Positions 23,766-35,507 of a DNA stretch of 64,000 bases are shown here, piece by piece. Where the stretch lies: positions 157,163,001 through 157,227,000 of the forward strand of contig JASDFA010000003.1 of assembly GCA_035772735.1 (NCBI GenBank), written 5' to 3'. The notes beneath the pieces are model-generated. The model did not search any database. It was not told the DNA's origin and saw nothing but the letters and a program-made list of their open reading frames with translations. Made by a program: the position numbers and the translations under genes. This DNA comes from Datura wrightii (Eukaryota; Streptophyta; Magnoliopsida; Solanales; Solanaceae). Positions within the stretch are counted from its first letter, which is position 1; each line of letters begins with the position of its first letter.

Positions 23766-24048
23766 ATTAAATATAATAAGACATATTAAATTTTTACCAT
23801 ATTTAATTTACATAAATTATGGAAGAAATTAATATTTATGTCATATTTATAATTTTGATGTATTTAATTATGTATAATATATATATTATATATTATATAA
23901 TTAAAAAAATAATTATAAATTTTATAATTATATTTACGTAACCTCCCAAAAAAGAAAGAGGTTATTTATCTAACTTTTCTATTAAGTAAGCCCGTATATC
24001 TTGGTTCTTTTTCGCTGGTTTCTATAAAATGGACCACAATAGTCATAT

Positions 24049-25283
24049 GTCCACCCATCTCTATTTTCACTCTGAAATCTAAATTTTGAATTTAAAATTA
24101 AAATTTTATATTTTAATTTATTTTTATTTTTAATTTTAAACTTTAAATTTAGAGTTTAAAATCGAGTGTGAACAGCGTAATTTTAAACTTAGTGTTACAC
24201 TATTTATCAATTCTATTTTTTTAGTTGTATATAATATAATTATTTTTAATAATTAATATTTTTAATTTAATATAATATAAATCGTAAGATTATTAATTAA
24301 GTCTTTAATATTCGTATTTATTTTTTTATGTAATATTTTTATTATATTAGTTTTAAATTTAAATTAATGTATAAATTTTATAAATTAATTTTTGTATATA
24401 ATATTTTTATTTAAAATGTAAGTTAATTTTATTATAATTTATAATTGTATAAAAAATCTAACCACAACAAAAATAAAATATGCAAATATAATATATTGTT
24501 AATAAATAACAGCATCTACTTTAAATAACAGGACAATAAACATTTAATAAAGTCGTCACCGACATACATCAATATTAAAAAATATAATATATAATATAAT
24601 AATTTAGAAAATTACAACTAAATGATATAATAACTACATATATTATACTGCACAATATTATAATTGAGGAAAAGTTTAGAAGGTCCGACTCCAACAGTAG
24701 AAATAGTAGTAGATAGAAGTTATCGATTTGAACAATTTTTAGCTCGACATAAAAAAATTAAGGATAAAGATGCTCATTTTGAACTTCGTAATGTATTAAT
24801 AGAGCATTTATGGGAGTAACATAGTAATCTTGAAAGTTGGATGTTTATTCAGAAATTAAAATAAATATTACCATGATCTAATATTTATTTAATTGTATTT
24901 CATCAATGATTTTACTTTTATTTAAATTTTTTATTAATATATATAATATATATTATTTACTTGCAATTTATATTATTTAAAAAATATAGAATATAGAATA
25001 ATTTTATATTAAATGATTATATAAGAAAAAGATATGAATTATATAGGGTGATTATGTAGAAAAAAAGGAAATAATTTATTTTATGAATTAAGAAAATCTA
25101 ATCAATGAAATAAAAATTATAATATAATATTGAAGAGAGAGAAGAATAAAAAAATTCTTCTTTAGAGTTAAAAAAAAATAGAGTAGTGGGTTGGAGTTGA
25201 TTTTTTTCATGAAGAACTCTATTTCTGACTCTAAAAATTTAGAGTTTAGAGTGAAAAATAGAATTGTGAGATGGAGATGCCCT
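24049..25283 (+). mobile_element. PIF/Harbinger-like element remnant
   Basis: The right end, read on the minus strand, is GGGCATCTCCATCTC followed by TATTTTTCACTCTAAACTC. The left end, GTCCACCCATCTCTATTTTCACTCTG, is a diverged copy, giving imperfect terminal inverted repeats. Inside lies a transposase C-terminal fragment (24706-24819). The rest is AT-rich and decayed. A CTAACTTTTCTATTWAGTAAG flank occurs on both sides (near 23970 and 25293), which may be duplicated target sequence or an older repeat. Confidence 0.5.
24706..24819 (+). pseudogene. Harbinger-type nuclease C-terminal fragment
   Basis: One open stretch reads RFEQFLARHKKIKDKDAHFE and ends in IEHLWE before TAA at 24817. The pattern of a basic KIKDK followed by HFxLRxxLIEHLW is the usual C-terminal end of plant PIF/Harbinger (DDE_4 / ALP1-like) nuclease proteins. 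No upstream DDE catalytic region remains, so this is a relic. Assignment is from motif recall. Confidence 0.5.
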
Positions 25284-25599
25284 AACTTTTCTATTTAGTA
25301 AGTCATTATCTGCATTTCAATTGTGGATCTAGACTCTTAATTATTTTAATTTTAATTTTAAACAAAATTATCAAATTATATGTTTTTGATAAATATTTTT
25401 ATCTTTTTTTATTATTAGCTTAATCTTCAATAATTTTAAATAATCTTTTTGCATGATAATGATGGATATTTTTATTTATTTTTTAATAGTCTCTCTTTGT
25501 ATAGATCAATCATGTCTAGTACATGTATCATGATTTAAAATACAAGTCTTTAGAGAAAGAACATTAATTTCACCAAGTCTTTTTGTTAGCTATCCCAAA

Positions 25600-26109
25600 A
25601 ATTATTGGCAAATCAAATTTTGATGTTATTGGAGTTCACTTTGCAATCAAAGACATTTACACCACAGTAAAAATTATCTCTACCTTCATTTCTTTTCTCT
25701 ACTATTTCTGAATTCTGATCTTCTTCATTTATTTTTGTCAGATTCAATGACTTTTATTTTTATTTTGGTTAATCATACTTTGTTTACAATGTCTCCTCTA
25801 CTATCTCAATTGCCTTATGATTTAGGGACATCTCATATGTCACCAATTCATGTTCAAGATCATCAAACCTCAAAGTATTAAGATTTTAGGAAATCTCAAG
25901 AACTATCTTCTTGGTATGAAACTTTAAAATTAGAGATTCCAATATCTTTTCAACAACTTTAACTTCTTTCAGTATTTTTTCATTGATCTTCATATCAATT
26001 ACTAAAATTCTTATAATTTTTTTTTGGCATATTCTGTTGGCTTTATTTAGGCCAATTCATATTGTCTCCTAAAACTCTTGAAGTTTCTCTCTTCACATCC
26101 GAAACACAT
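25600..26109 (-). pseudogene. gag: Copia gag remnant (part left of the CACTA insertion)
   Basis: On the minus strand from 26109 downward, fragments read NFKSFRRQYELA, then KINEKILKEVKVVEKILESL, then LRFDDLEHEL, with stops between them. Spacing and motifs fit the UBN2-type gag of Ty1/copia elements, in which an RR-E-E stretch is followed by KVVEKILRSL and a LSFDEL motif. The leader, primer-binding site and LTR of the same orientation lie at 33911-34615, so the gag region was split by the transposon at 26110-33910. No intact protein. Confidence 0.6.
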
Positions 26110-26132
26110 AACTACTAAAAACTGGCAAAAAA
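26110..26132 (+). repeat. CACTA left terminal inverted repeat
   Basis: AACTACTAAAAACTGGCAAA matches the right terminus apart from the first base (A for C) and GCAAA for GTGAA. Confidence 0.9.
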
Positions 26133-26139
26133 TGAGGGC

Positions 26140-26545
26140 CATTTCCGACGGACAGCGTCGGTTTGTTGGCCAAAAACAATGAAAAATCGATGGACAAAGA
26201 GTCTTTGGAATATGTCGCGTTGGAAACAACAAACCGACGGACAACATCGGTTAATACCGACGGACGTCCAGCGTTTTGGTAAATTTTAATTTCGTGGGTT
26301 CTTTAAACGTTACCCGACGGGAGAAAAAATATTACCGACAGATACCGTATGGTAATATTTAATAATTAATTAATTTTTTAAATTAAAAGTTTTAAAATTT
26401 ACCGACGATGTCCGTCGGTATGTTCATCAAAATTAAGAACATACCGACAGACACCGTCGATTAGTCTGTCCGTTTTTTGGGTTTTTGCTGGTGTGTATTT
26501 GCAGAAAACCGACGGACTTACCTACGTTGTCCGTCAATTTTATAC
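26140..26545. repeat. CACTA left subterminal repeat region
   Basis: ACCGACGGAC-like motifs and their complements (GTCCGTCGG) occur at about 26143, 26230, 26252, 26313, 26331, 26401, 26413, 26446, 26509 and 26530. In En/Spm elements such subterminal motifs are bound by the small element protein; that role here is inferred. Confidence 0.8.
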
Positions 26546-26814
26546 AAATGCATCAGCAGCAGAAAGCTGCAATTTCTGCATTCTGACCTGCTAAATTAAA
26601 AATTAATTCAATTTCAGCTAATATCCAGCACTAATTGCCGCCAAAACAATTTCAAATTAACAAGAACATCAATAACATAGTAATTATCGAATTAAAACAT
26701 AAAAAACAACACTAAATATCCACCAAAATTATCAATAAAATTTAAAAATATCAAAATATATATATACAAAGTTTATTTTCAATGTACAATAATCCTAACA
26801 ACTAAGGTGTCTCT

Positions 26815-28614
26815 TCGACATTTTCATCATCTGTTGAAAACACTTCGTCATCCGAAGGAGGAGAATGGGCACGTCGTCTCCGCACTCCACTAGCTAGGTT
26901 GTTCACTTGTGCCTTGAGAGGCTCAACGGTATGATACATTGTCCTACTCTCTACAATGCGTCTTGCCTAGGCATCCGCCAAGGTATGTGTAAGTTGTTCA
27001 ATATTACGCGAAATAAAGCGATCTAAACACTATCAACTGCCTCGGCCTGGCTAGAAGAGCCAATACCTTCCAGTTCGAACTGAATCCGTTGAACTGGGTT
27101 TTTAGATCCTAGGCCGTAGACTCTCCCCTTTTGCCTCCCCCAGCCACTTTTTCAGTCAAAATCTGGGTAGCGACATCCGGTGGAGGCTGGGTCAGCCCAC
27201 CTAGGGCTTCCTGAGTCTGGCTGTACTCAGACAAAAGTCGTTGATAATTCATCTGTATAATTAAAAAAAAGTTAATTAGTATAATATGGTTGTTCAAATT
27301 AAACATAACATATTACTATTTATATATAATATGTATGAACTTACATAGGCTTGTTCAGCTCTTTGTTCGACCCATGTAACCGCATCAGACTCATTCTTCT
27401 TCTTCTTTACGTGGGTAGCCCGAAATAGCTCCTCATGAGTCGGGTCGCAACCCAATCTTTTGGCCTGCTAAAATGTAATCAAAGTAAAACAATATATAAA
27501 ATTTAATCAAATTTATATAAGTATTGATTATAATAATTACTTACCAATTCTCTAGCTATCGTCCCTTGGCTTTTTGCACCCCTAGTGTGCTACGAACTGC
27601 CTTTCCCTTCACTCCTGGCCTTCTTCTACTGTTTACACTTTGCCTTAAATTCAGGCGTGCTCCAATATCTCTGAAGCGCCTCGAAAATATGAGGTAGCAT
27701 CCATTCAGTCCTCTTGTTCTTTAATCTTGCATCCCTAAATCAATCTGAAATCCTTGAACTGCCCTTCCTCTCGAAGTGGCTATCTTCTTATCGTGCTGAG
27801 GAAGCCAAATACACAATGTCTGTAATCAAGGATCAACAGTGTTAGATGATATATAATAATCATGGGTCAAGAAGAACTTTATGAAATAATAATTCATTTA
27901 TATACCTTAAACTCATTAAACATGGCCTGTCGAACCCGATGTGGTATTTCAGTCCAACTCGGATAAGGTCGATCATATATTCTCTGAATGCTCTCCCTTA
28001 GAGCATTTCCAGTCTCCTTTCCCGGATGAAACCTGTAAAAATGAAAATAAACATGTCAAGTCATAAATATAACATTAAGATTAAATATTATAAATCTAAA
28101 TAAAAAATAAAATCAAACTTACCCAGATCCATTAGGGATGATCACCAGTCTACCAAGAATGTCTGTATCTCCTGGCTGTGGCTCTCCAACTGTTGGTGCC
28201 GGTGCCAATGCTCTATATGACTGGGTCAAGGGTGGAGTACTAAAATCACCCTGTGAGTCTGACTCAAAACTGCTATCTATGAGTCGCACGCCGGAAATGT
28301 CAGGAGATGATCCAATCAGAAGGAGTACTTGACGATGAATACGTCGAGTTTCCCCGTGGTGGACGAATGCTAGGTGTAGGCATGAAAGTATGAGAAGTAG
28401 TAGGAAATGGAGGCACAAATGAATGTGTTGGATGCCCAGTGGCATAGGGGACATAGGACAGAGGTGGAGAATAATGTGTATGTGGAGTAGATGAAAGGCC
28501 ACTCGAAGCAGCACTAGAGTCTAGTGGTCTCCTATGTGTTTTCCTACTACTCTTACTCGATTTACTACCCTTACTAGTTTGACCTCGATCAGCATCACTT
28601 GACGACATCTGCAT
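26815..28614 (-). pseudogene. Transposase_24 (Ptta/En/Spm-type) second gene, damaged
   Basis: ATG is at 28614. The first exon (28614-28119) is Ser/Thr/Pro-rich and low complexity, ends in LVIIPNGSG and runs into a GTAAGT donor. The next exon (28032-27906) starts after a TTTTTACAG acceptor and encodes a segment with FHPGKETGNALRESIQRIY, typical of the plant Transposase_24 family. A further exon near 27830-27540 reads WLPQHDKK, then RTEWMLPHIFEALQRYW, then LAKRLGCDPTHEELFRATHV, ending at another GTAAGT near 27345. The last exon begins MNYQRLLSEYSQTQEALGG at about 27251. A frameshift near 27745 and stops near 27580-27620 break the reading frame. By analogy with En/Spm it would be the regulatory or DNA-binding partner of the transposase. 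Confidence 0.75.
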
Positions 28615-28899
28615 ACAAGTTTACATTATAAAATATAATTAAAATAATAATATAAGTATTAGATATAATAATTACTTAAAAGAATTAATTAAGTTACTTG
28701 CTAAGCATCATTCTCCCATTCTTCCTCCTTGCTTGTTTCATTTCCATCATTCTTTCATTCTTCCATTCTTTCTCATCACTTGTTTCATAATCATCATTTG
28801 ATTCTTCTCCCTCACTTGGTTCAATTTCATTATCTAATTTGTCTCAACATTTACAATTTCAATTATTACATCATCATCAGAAACTTCTTCTAATAGGTG

Positions 28900-31800
28900 T
28901 TTAGGATGTTATAAACTTTGTCCTAACTCAGCATCCACAGTTTGATGAACAACTGCCAAATCATTTTGGTATGCCACATCTAACACATTATCAATCTCTA
29001 TCCGACCCACGGGCTTAGTCTTTATAATCAGCTTTGTCTCTACGCAAAGGATATGGAGCATAATACACCTGCTTAGCATTTTGTGCAATGCTGAAAGGAT
29101 CATAACGGTCATACTATCTGGTGTGCTTAACTTCAGTTATATTATGCTGTTGATTAACCCTAGTACCTCTGTCCGATGGATCAAATCACTTACACCGAAA
29201 TAGTAGTATCTTTTTTCTCGGTCATCCAGCATATCTAATTTCCATTATCTCTTATATCACATCATAATAATCAAAAGTTTGGACATTACCGTCTATATCG
29301 CATTTAACACACACTCCGCTATTATTGATTTTCTTATACTTAGAAGTTTCCTCTGTTTGAAACTTGAAACCATTGACACAATATTTATGTATGGACTGAA
29401 TTTGACTATTAGGCCCATGTGCAACATCACTCACAATTTGCAAATGTTTAATATTGTTATTTTCATCATGAACCTACATAGTGTTTTAAAAAAAATTATT
29501 TAAACAAATGATTATGTTGTACTTATATCGATAACATGATATTGAACACTTACATAGTCTTTCAGCCAATTAGAGAACCTTGTATGTGTGGTATCATTAC
29601 CACATTGTCCTACAAAATAACTGTTCAATAACATTAGTTTTTAAATTAGTTTAAGCATTAGTATTTAAATAATATTATTCAATAATATCATTTAGAACTT
29701 ACTCAACTGTTTGTATTTCGGGGCAATTAAGCAAAACGTATGTCACAATAGATTGCATTTTCATACTACTCAAACCTTGTCTGGTTCATTTTTTAGAACC
29801 TTGACTTGGTTGATTAAAAATTGAAATAGGCGGGTGACTTGGATCAATATCACTGTTGTCATTGCGGGTAGGCCTATTTCTTAAAGTTGACACTTGCTGC
29901 TTGAAATAGTAAAAATAAAAATGAGCAGTTTCCCTTGCAAGATAAGCTTCACAGATAAATCCTTCAATCTTAGACCGTTGCTTAACAGTTCTTTTGCACT
30001 TGCCAATAGTTTTGTATAAAATTTTGATATTAGTAATTTGGTTAAACCAACTTTAGAAAAATAAATTCATTGTGTACAAAGTTATAGTTTTAGTACATTT
30101 CGAATGGATACATCCATCTATATTGAATTGGGCCTCCAAGACGCGCCTCATGTACGAGGTGAATCGGTAAATGTTTCATATCCGCACGGAAAGATCTTTT
30201 CAAATTTAGTAGTATTAACAGGAATATTCTCATCCATCCTTTCTAAGTTATCCTCCCACAAAGTGTTACTACACAAATCTTTGAAGCACAAACTTACTTC
30301 TGTGATTGGCTTCCATATCCTATCAGGTAGCCTGTTAAATGCAATAGAAATCAAAGTTTCCATGAAAATATGGCAATCATGGCTTTTCATACCACACAAC
30401 TTCCCTTGGTTCATATCTGCACACTTCCCTAAATTTTAAGCATATCCCTTAGGCATCCTCAAATTCTTAACCCACTCACAAATCTCATATTTTTTATCCA
30501 ATGTGAATGAAAAGCTCGCCTTGGGCTTTAACAATTTATTATTGTGTGTTTCTTGCAGCTCTAGTTTCTTTCTTCTGCAGTATTCTTTTAAGTCCATTCT
30601 ATCCTTTGGATTATCTTTTGTCTTACCCTTAATATCCATCACGGCGTTTAACAAATTATCAAAATAATTTTTTTCAATGTGCATCACATCAAGATTGTGT
30701 CGTAGAAGATTGTCCTTCCAATAGGGCAACTCCCAAAATATGCTCTGTTTTGTCCAATTATGTCCAACACCATATCCAGTAAGTCTAGAAGGTGTAACAT
30801 CTGTAACCTTTGGCAAGTGACAAACTCTCTCCCAAATTTCACTTGCTCACAATAATGGAGGTGGCAGATCATTTTCAACCCCATTCTTTCAGAAAGCATG
30901 TTTCATTCTTCTGAACTCGTGATCCACTGGCAAGAACCGAAGGTGACAATCAAACTTACGACCATATTTTAATGTGAATGATTTACTATTTTTCATGCAA
31001 TATGGGCAAGCTAATTTTCCAGCTGTCATCCAACCAGACAGCATCCCATACGCCAAAAAATCATTTATAGTCCATATTAAACAAGCATGCAAAAGAAAAT
31101 TCTGCTTAGTTGATATGTCATATCACTACACCTTCAGACCACAATTGTTTTAACTCGTCTATCAAAGGTTGTAGATAAACATCAATCAAACTTTTTGAAC
31201 TACGGGGATCCGGGATAATACAACTTAAAAATATGTAGGGACTTGTCATACACAATTCAGGTGAAAGATTATACGGAGTAAGGAATACAGGCCAGCAAGA
31301 GTAGGGTGTAACAGAAATAGAGAATGGTGTAAAACCATCTGCACACAAGCCTAATCTAATATTTCTTGGTTCACTAGCAAAATCAGGATAAGTTCTATCA
31401 AAATGTTTTCAAACTTCTCCATCTGATGGATGAGACATAACACTAGGAGCCCTTTTATTCTCACGTTGCCATCTCATATGAGGAGCAGAACTCATCGACG
31501 CGCACAACCTCTTTAACCGAGGTATAAGAGGTAGATAATGCATCGCCTTAACTGGAACCATCTTCCCACCGGAAGTCTACTTAAAACAAGCATGTCCACA
31601 ACACTTACAATTTTCTAGATCCCCATCATTCTTATAGAATAACATGCAGCCATTTTCACAACAATGAATTATATCATACGACAATCCTAACTTGAAAACT
31701 AATTTTTTTGCCTGATAGAAATTCTTAGGTATGTTCAACTCAGGGTTAATGAGTTCCCCCAAAAGACCAACCATAGAGTCCATAGCAGCTTGAGGAATAC

Positions 31801-32335
31801 CTCAATCTGATTTGATATTGATTAGTCTAACTGCAACGGACAACTCAGAATGTGAACTCCCTACACATAGTGGACGACTCTCCTCTTCTAGTTGTTCGTA
31901 GAAATGCATTGCTTCTTCGTTGGGAGTTTCTTTGAAATATTGTTCGGGTTCCATCCCATATTATATTCTGAATGCATCATTGACCTTTTCATGCACTCTC
32001 TCATGTTGAACACTACTTTGATCATGTGCAGACCTACTACTTTCACCGATGAAATTATAAAACATACCATTCTCTCCATCAGTCTCACCATGATCAATCC
32101 ACACAAAATATCTAGTCTTAAACCCATAACAGTAAATATGAACTACAGCTTTATCAGGTTTAAAAAACTTCATGCAATTGCATCGCTTACAAGGACACCT
32201 AATCAACCCATCAATTTGAAAAGGGTATAGCGACATTGCATGGTTGATAAATCCTCTAACACCTTCAACAAATTCATCTTTCATGCTCCCACAATTTGCA
32301 TTAGTTCTATCATACATCCACAGGCGATGATTCAT
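28900..32335 (-). pseudogene. TNP2-type CACTA transposase, degraded
   Basis: ATG at 32335 directly follows a TTTTTTTAG acceptor. The first 80 or so residues are the transposase-associated domain (WMYDR start, IRCPCKRC cluster). The TNP2 region follows at about 31800-30750, with HCCENGCMLFYKND, LGLCADGFTPF, WPVFLTPYNLSPELCM, then LACPYCMKNSKSFTLKYGRK and LDVMHIEKNYFDNLL. DUF4218-like sequence (MKSHDCHIFMETLISIAF) is at 30400-30150 and DUF4216-like sequence (VNGFKF, NSGV) at 29440-28930. Stops at about 31128, 30890 and 30430, plus frameshifts near 31960 and beyond 30140, prevent a full protein. Catalysis of excision is the family role. Confidence 0.88.
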
Positions 32336-32382
32336 CTAAAAAAATAAAGATATTTTAGATTACATATATAAATTAAAATTAA

Positions 32383-32640
32383 TTAATTTATATTGATAAT
32401 TAAATTTTATTATTTAATGGTTAAATTATTCAATAGTTAAATTATTTAATAGTTAATTTATATTAATAATTTAATTTTATTATTTAATAGTTGAATTATT
32501 TAATAGTTAAATTATTTCATAATTAATTTATACTAATAATTCAATTTTATTATTTAATGGTTGAATTATTTAAAAGTTAAATTATTTAATAGTTAATTTA
32601 TATTAATACTTAAATTGTATTATTTAATAGTTTTAATTAT
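32383..32640. repeat. 70-bp tandem repeat inside the CACTA element
   Basis: TTAATTTATAYTRATAAT begins at 32383, 32453, 32523 and 32593, an exact 70-bp period, each followed by TTATTTAATRG. It lies in the region between the putative 5' leader and the transposase start, probably an intron. Confidence 0.88.
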
Positions 32641-32859
32641 TTTATTCTTACTCATTATAAATTTCTAACTTCGCTTCTAACTCAATCACTAAGTTTTGAA
32701 TTTCTAACTCAATCACTCCAAAAGTAAGTCAAATATATAAGTTTAAAATTTTAATTTTGTTTCTAAATTCCTAAATTAACAAGCAATTTCAAACCAATTA
32801 GAGAATAAACAAGTATGCTTTGAAATCTAACAATAAATCTAACTAAATCTAGAAATGAA

Positions 32860-33180
32860 ATAATTCGACTAAATCTAACAATGAAAGAATTCAACTAAAT
32901 CTAACAATTTAGCAATAACATTATCTAAATCTAACAAATTTAACAATATAGAACTTACAATAATATTATCTAAATCTAATAATTCTAACAATAATTTACC
33001 ATAACATTATCTAAATCAAACAATTCTGGCAACAACTTACAATAACATTATCTAAATCTAACATTATTTAAATCAAACAATTCAAACAACAACTTACAAT
33101 AACATTATCTAAATTCAACAGCTCTAACTAATAATTCTAACAATAATATTACAAATCTAACAATAATATTAATAGTTTAA
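32860..33180. repeat. Degenerate TCTAACAATAA / ACATTATCTAAATC array
   Basis: ACATTATCTAAATCTAAC-like units recur near 32918, 32962, 33003, 33047 and 33102, mixed with TTCTAACAATAATTT. Irregular period of about 40-55 bp, inside the same non-coding part of the CACTA element. Confidence 0.6.
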
Positions 33181-33229
33181 CAAACATTTAAATTTTTAAT
33201 CTAACAATAACATGAAGAAAAAAATCCTA

Positions 33230-33420
33230 ACCTTAAAAAATGGGGCTTAAACAGTGAGGAGGGAGGTGGGCAACGATGGAGGTATGCCGGCGGTGGGCAG
33301 CACGAAGGGAGAGAGATGACGCCGGTGGTTGGGTAGAGGAACAAAGGTGAATTTGGGTGGTGGGGAGGGATTTTTCGTCGGAGAGGAAGAGAAAGGGAGA
33401 AAGTGAGAAATGAGATTTTT
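33230..33420 (-). promoter_or_regulatory. Likely 5' leader of the CACTA transcription unit
   Basis: This is the only GC-rich patch at the transcription-proximal end. It has no ORF and precedes the AT-rich intron-like stretch ending in the acceptor at 32336. The leader role is an inference from position. Confidence 0.35.
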
Positions 33421-33439
33421 TCGAGGTCTCTGGTCTGAT

Positions 33440-33890
33440 TTAATTATACAAACCGACTGATAGGGTCGGCTAGTCCGTCGGTTTGTCTATTAAATGAATT
33501 GACCAGATCTTGATTAAAAAACCGACGGACAAAATGACACTGTCCGTCGGTTATTCAAAATTATTTAAAATAAAAATTTATTTCTAAACTTTTATTTTTA
33601 TTTTTATTTTTAAAAAATTATAATTAATTAATAGACCGACTCCGTCCTTCGGATAGCTAAATTAATTATTATATTTTTTTAGTTAATCCAAAGTTGTCTG
33701 TCGGAATATAAAATTTTATCCGATTTAAAATTATTGCCCGAAAAATATCGACGGGGAAACAGAGGAACAGTGAAGGTTTACTAAAAAATTAAATATAAAT
33801 CAAACAAAAAATAGAATAACCAATGGACAGGTCTAGTCTCCTCTCGATTTTGTAGGTCTGACCTATCCGTCGGTTTGCGCCCCTCATTTT
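33440..33890. repeat. CACTA right subterminal repeat region
   Basis: Copies of ACCGACGGAC, GTCCGTCGG and TCCGTCGGTTTG motifs occur near 33452, 33473, 33520, 33542, 33634, 33697, 33748 and 33866, mirroring the left subterminal region. Confidence 0.8.
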
Positions 33891-33910
33891 TTCACCAGTT
33901 TTTAGTAGTG
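33890..33910 (-). repeat. CACTA right terminal inverted repeat
   Basis: Minus-strand CACTACTAAAAACTGGTGAA with the canonical CACTA start, followed outside by CAT, the same trinucleotide found left of 26110. Confidence 0.93.
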
Positions 33911-34291
33911 CATTGATGTGATTTGACCAAAATTCTATTCAAGCCTCCTTTGTTGATTTCGCATGCAAACATTAATTATATACCTGTAATTGAATTTGCT
34001 ATTGAGGTAGTAGAGTGCCTTAAATTAATTGTCTAAATTTCTCCATTTGTGTATCTGCTTCAACTGTCAATAACATGTCTTCTGGGAGGTTTCACAAATC
34101 TTTTGTCAATAATGGACTATAGTCCAACAACATTAAAAAAAATCTTCATCTGTTGATACCAACTCTTAAAATTATTTTTTTCATCAAACATAAAAATAAG
34201 ACAACCAAGTAAATATGAAATATCTATATTCTTTTATTTGTGTTGGATCTCATGAGACTCTAATGGGTCTCACGCAGGCTCCGATATCAAT
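33911..34291 (-). other. Copia leader with primer-binding site (part right of CACTA)
   Basis: On the minus strand TTGATATCGGAGCC at about 34277-34291 is a diverged TGGTATCAGAGCC primer-binding site. It is followed by GCGTGAGACCC, the usual leader start of many copia elements. The leader or gag start then runs to the CACTA insertion at 33911. Confidence 0.55.
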
Positions 34292-34292
34292 T

Positions 34293-34615
34293 TGAAGAAA
34301 AATAATTTATGCATATAAACTACTAAATTCTAAATCCTCTAATATCGATTTGAAGGATATAAAAATATCCAGTGAAATAATATGGGCACAAGTAAAAGAC
34401 TCAACAATTCAACAATGACTATATAAAAGAAATTTATTAAGTTAGAGAGAAGTTACTCCTAAATCTCACTGTAAGAAGAATATATGACAGATCACCCCTA
34501 TTTATAGTAATTGAAGACTAAATTAGACTAGGACTAGAAAATTTATTCCAATGTGAATTCGACGAGTAAATTCTAACTAGACATGAATTAAATAAATATC
34601 AAATATCAAATCCCA
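34293..34615 (-). repeat. Copia LTR remnant (minus orientation)
   Basis: Directly upstream, in minus sense, of the primer-binding site. ACTATAAATAGGGG at about 34495-34508 (minus) is a good TATA box, followed by ATATTCTTCTTACAGTGAG and an AATAAA near 34425-34432. The outer end is uncertain, about 34615. No second LTR is seen on the left side, so the element is truncated near 25.3-25.6 kb. Confidence 0.55.
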
Positions 34616-35507
34616 GATGATTTTGAATTACTAATTTTGATTTAGTTTTAACAACTTGAACATTTTTATTTAAAGTGTATTCTTGTGAAGATCAAATATA
34701 AAATATATTTGTTTGAAGTTTGATATGACTTATTAAAGCCTAACTTCAGATGTTAATGACTGAATCACCTCATGTATATAATTGATTTTGAAATTAAAAA
34801 AAGAATACTCAAATAAAAGGACAAAATCACAAACAACAACGAAAAGAAATATATGAACTCACAAATCCGATCCATTTCTAGCAGCCAGCTTCTGTTGCAT
34901 TTTTATTGGGTGACATAATACCAATTTTTGCTATTGAATTTATATCTAATCATAAGATCATGCAAAAATTAGGAAAATAAAGTGAAAGATAAGTAATTTC
35001 TGTTTGATGACAACTTCAGATATTTAATCTTGGCGAGGCTTTATTTCAGCTATTTTTTTAAACTAAAATTATCATGTTGGTAAGATTAACTTCAGATATA
35101 TTTATATGAGATTAATTGTTGTTTTAAAATTCAGACATTTTCGCATAACGTTTAGGTGTTTAAAATCAATAATTTGTTCTTTAAATTTTAATAATCAAAC
35201 ATCATATTTAACATTAATTTATCTTAAATAAACTCAAATTTAATATATAAGCTCCATATATTTATAAAGAACAAATCTCAATCATAAATTTATCAAAACA
35301 ACAATAAATATAACTAACCCATTTTGCAATAATGGTGATTGTCATTCTTTGAATTGCAATATAATAATTAATTAATGATATATGTGTGTGTGAGAGAGAG
35401 AGAGGGGGAAATAAGATGTTAATAAGATATCCTTTCTTCGTTCAAAATAAGTGGTGGTTTTACCTTTTCATTTTGTTTCAAAACAAATGCTGTTTTATGT
35501 AATCGTG
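34616..35507. other. AT-rich intergenic DNA, upstream region of the bHLH gene
   Basis: No gene seen. A (TG)n(AG)n microsatellite lies at 35386-35405. CTTCGTTCAAAATAAGTGG near 35435-35453 resembles one end of Stowaway-type MITEs, but no matching other end was found. Confidence 0.4.

Larger units (their letters stand above)
26110..33910 (-). mobile_element. En/Spm (CACTA) DNA transposon, 7.8 kb
   Basis: The right end read on the minus strand is CACTACTAAAAACTGGTGAA. The left end is ACTACTAAAAACTGGCAAAA preceded by A where C is expected, so one terminal base is mutated. The 3-bp sequence CAT flanks both ends (26107-26109 and 33911-33913), the target duplication length of CACTA elements. Subterminal regions are packed with ACCGACGGAC motifs in both orientations. 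Two genes run on the minus strand: a TNP2-type transposase nearer the right end and a Transposase_24-type gene after it. Both are damaged, so mobility would need proteins from another copy. Confidence 0.93.

Noticed and set aside
31892..32230. 112-codon plus-strand frame over the CACTA transposase
   Set aside because: Antisense shadow of the transposase-associated domain on the minus strand.
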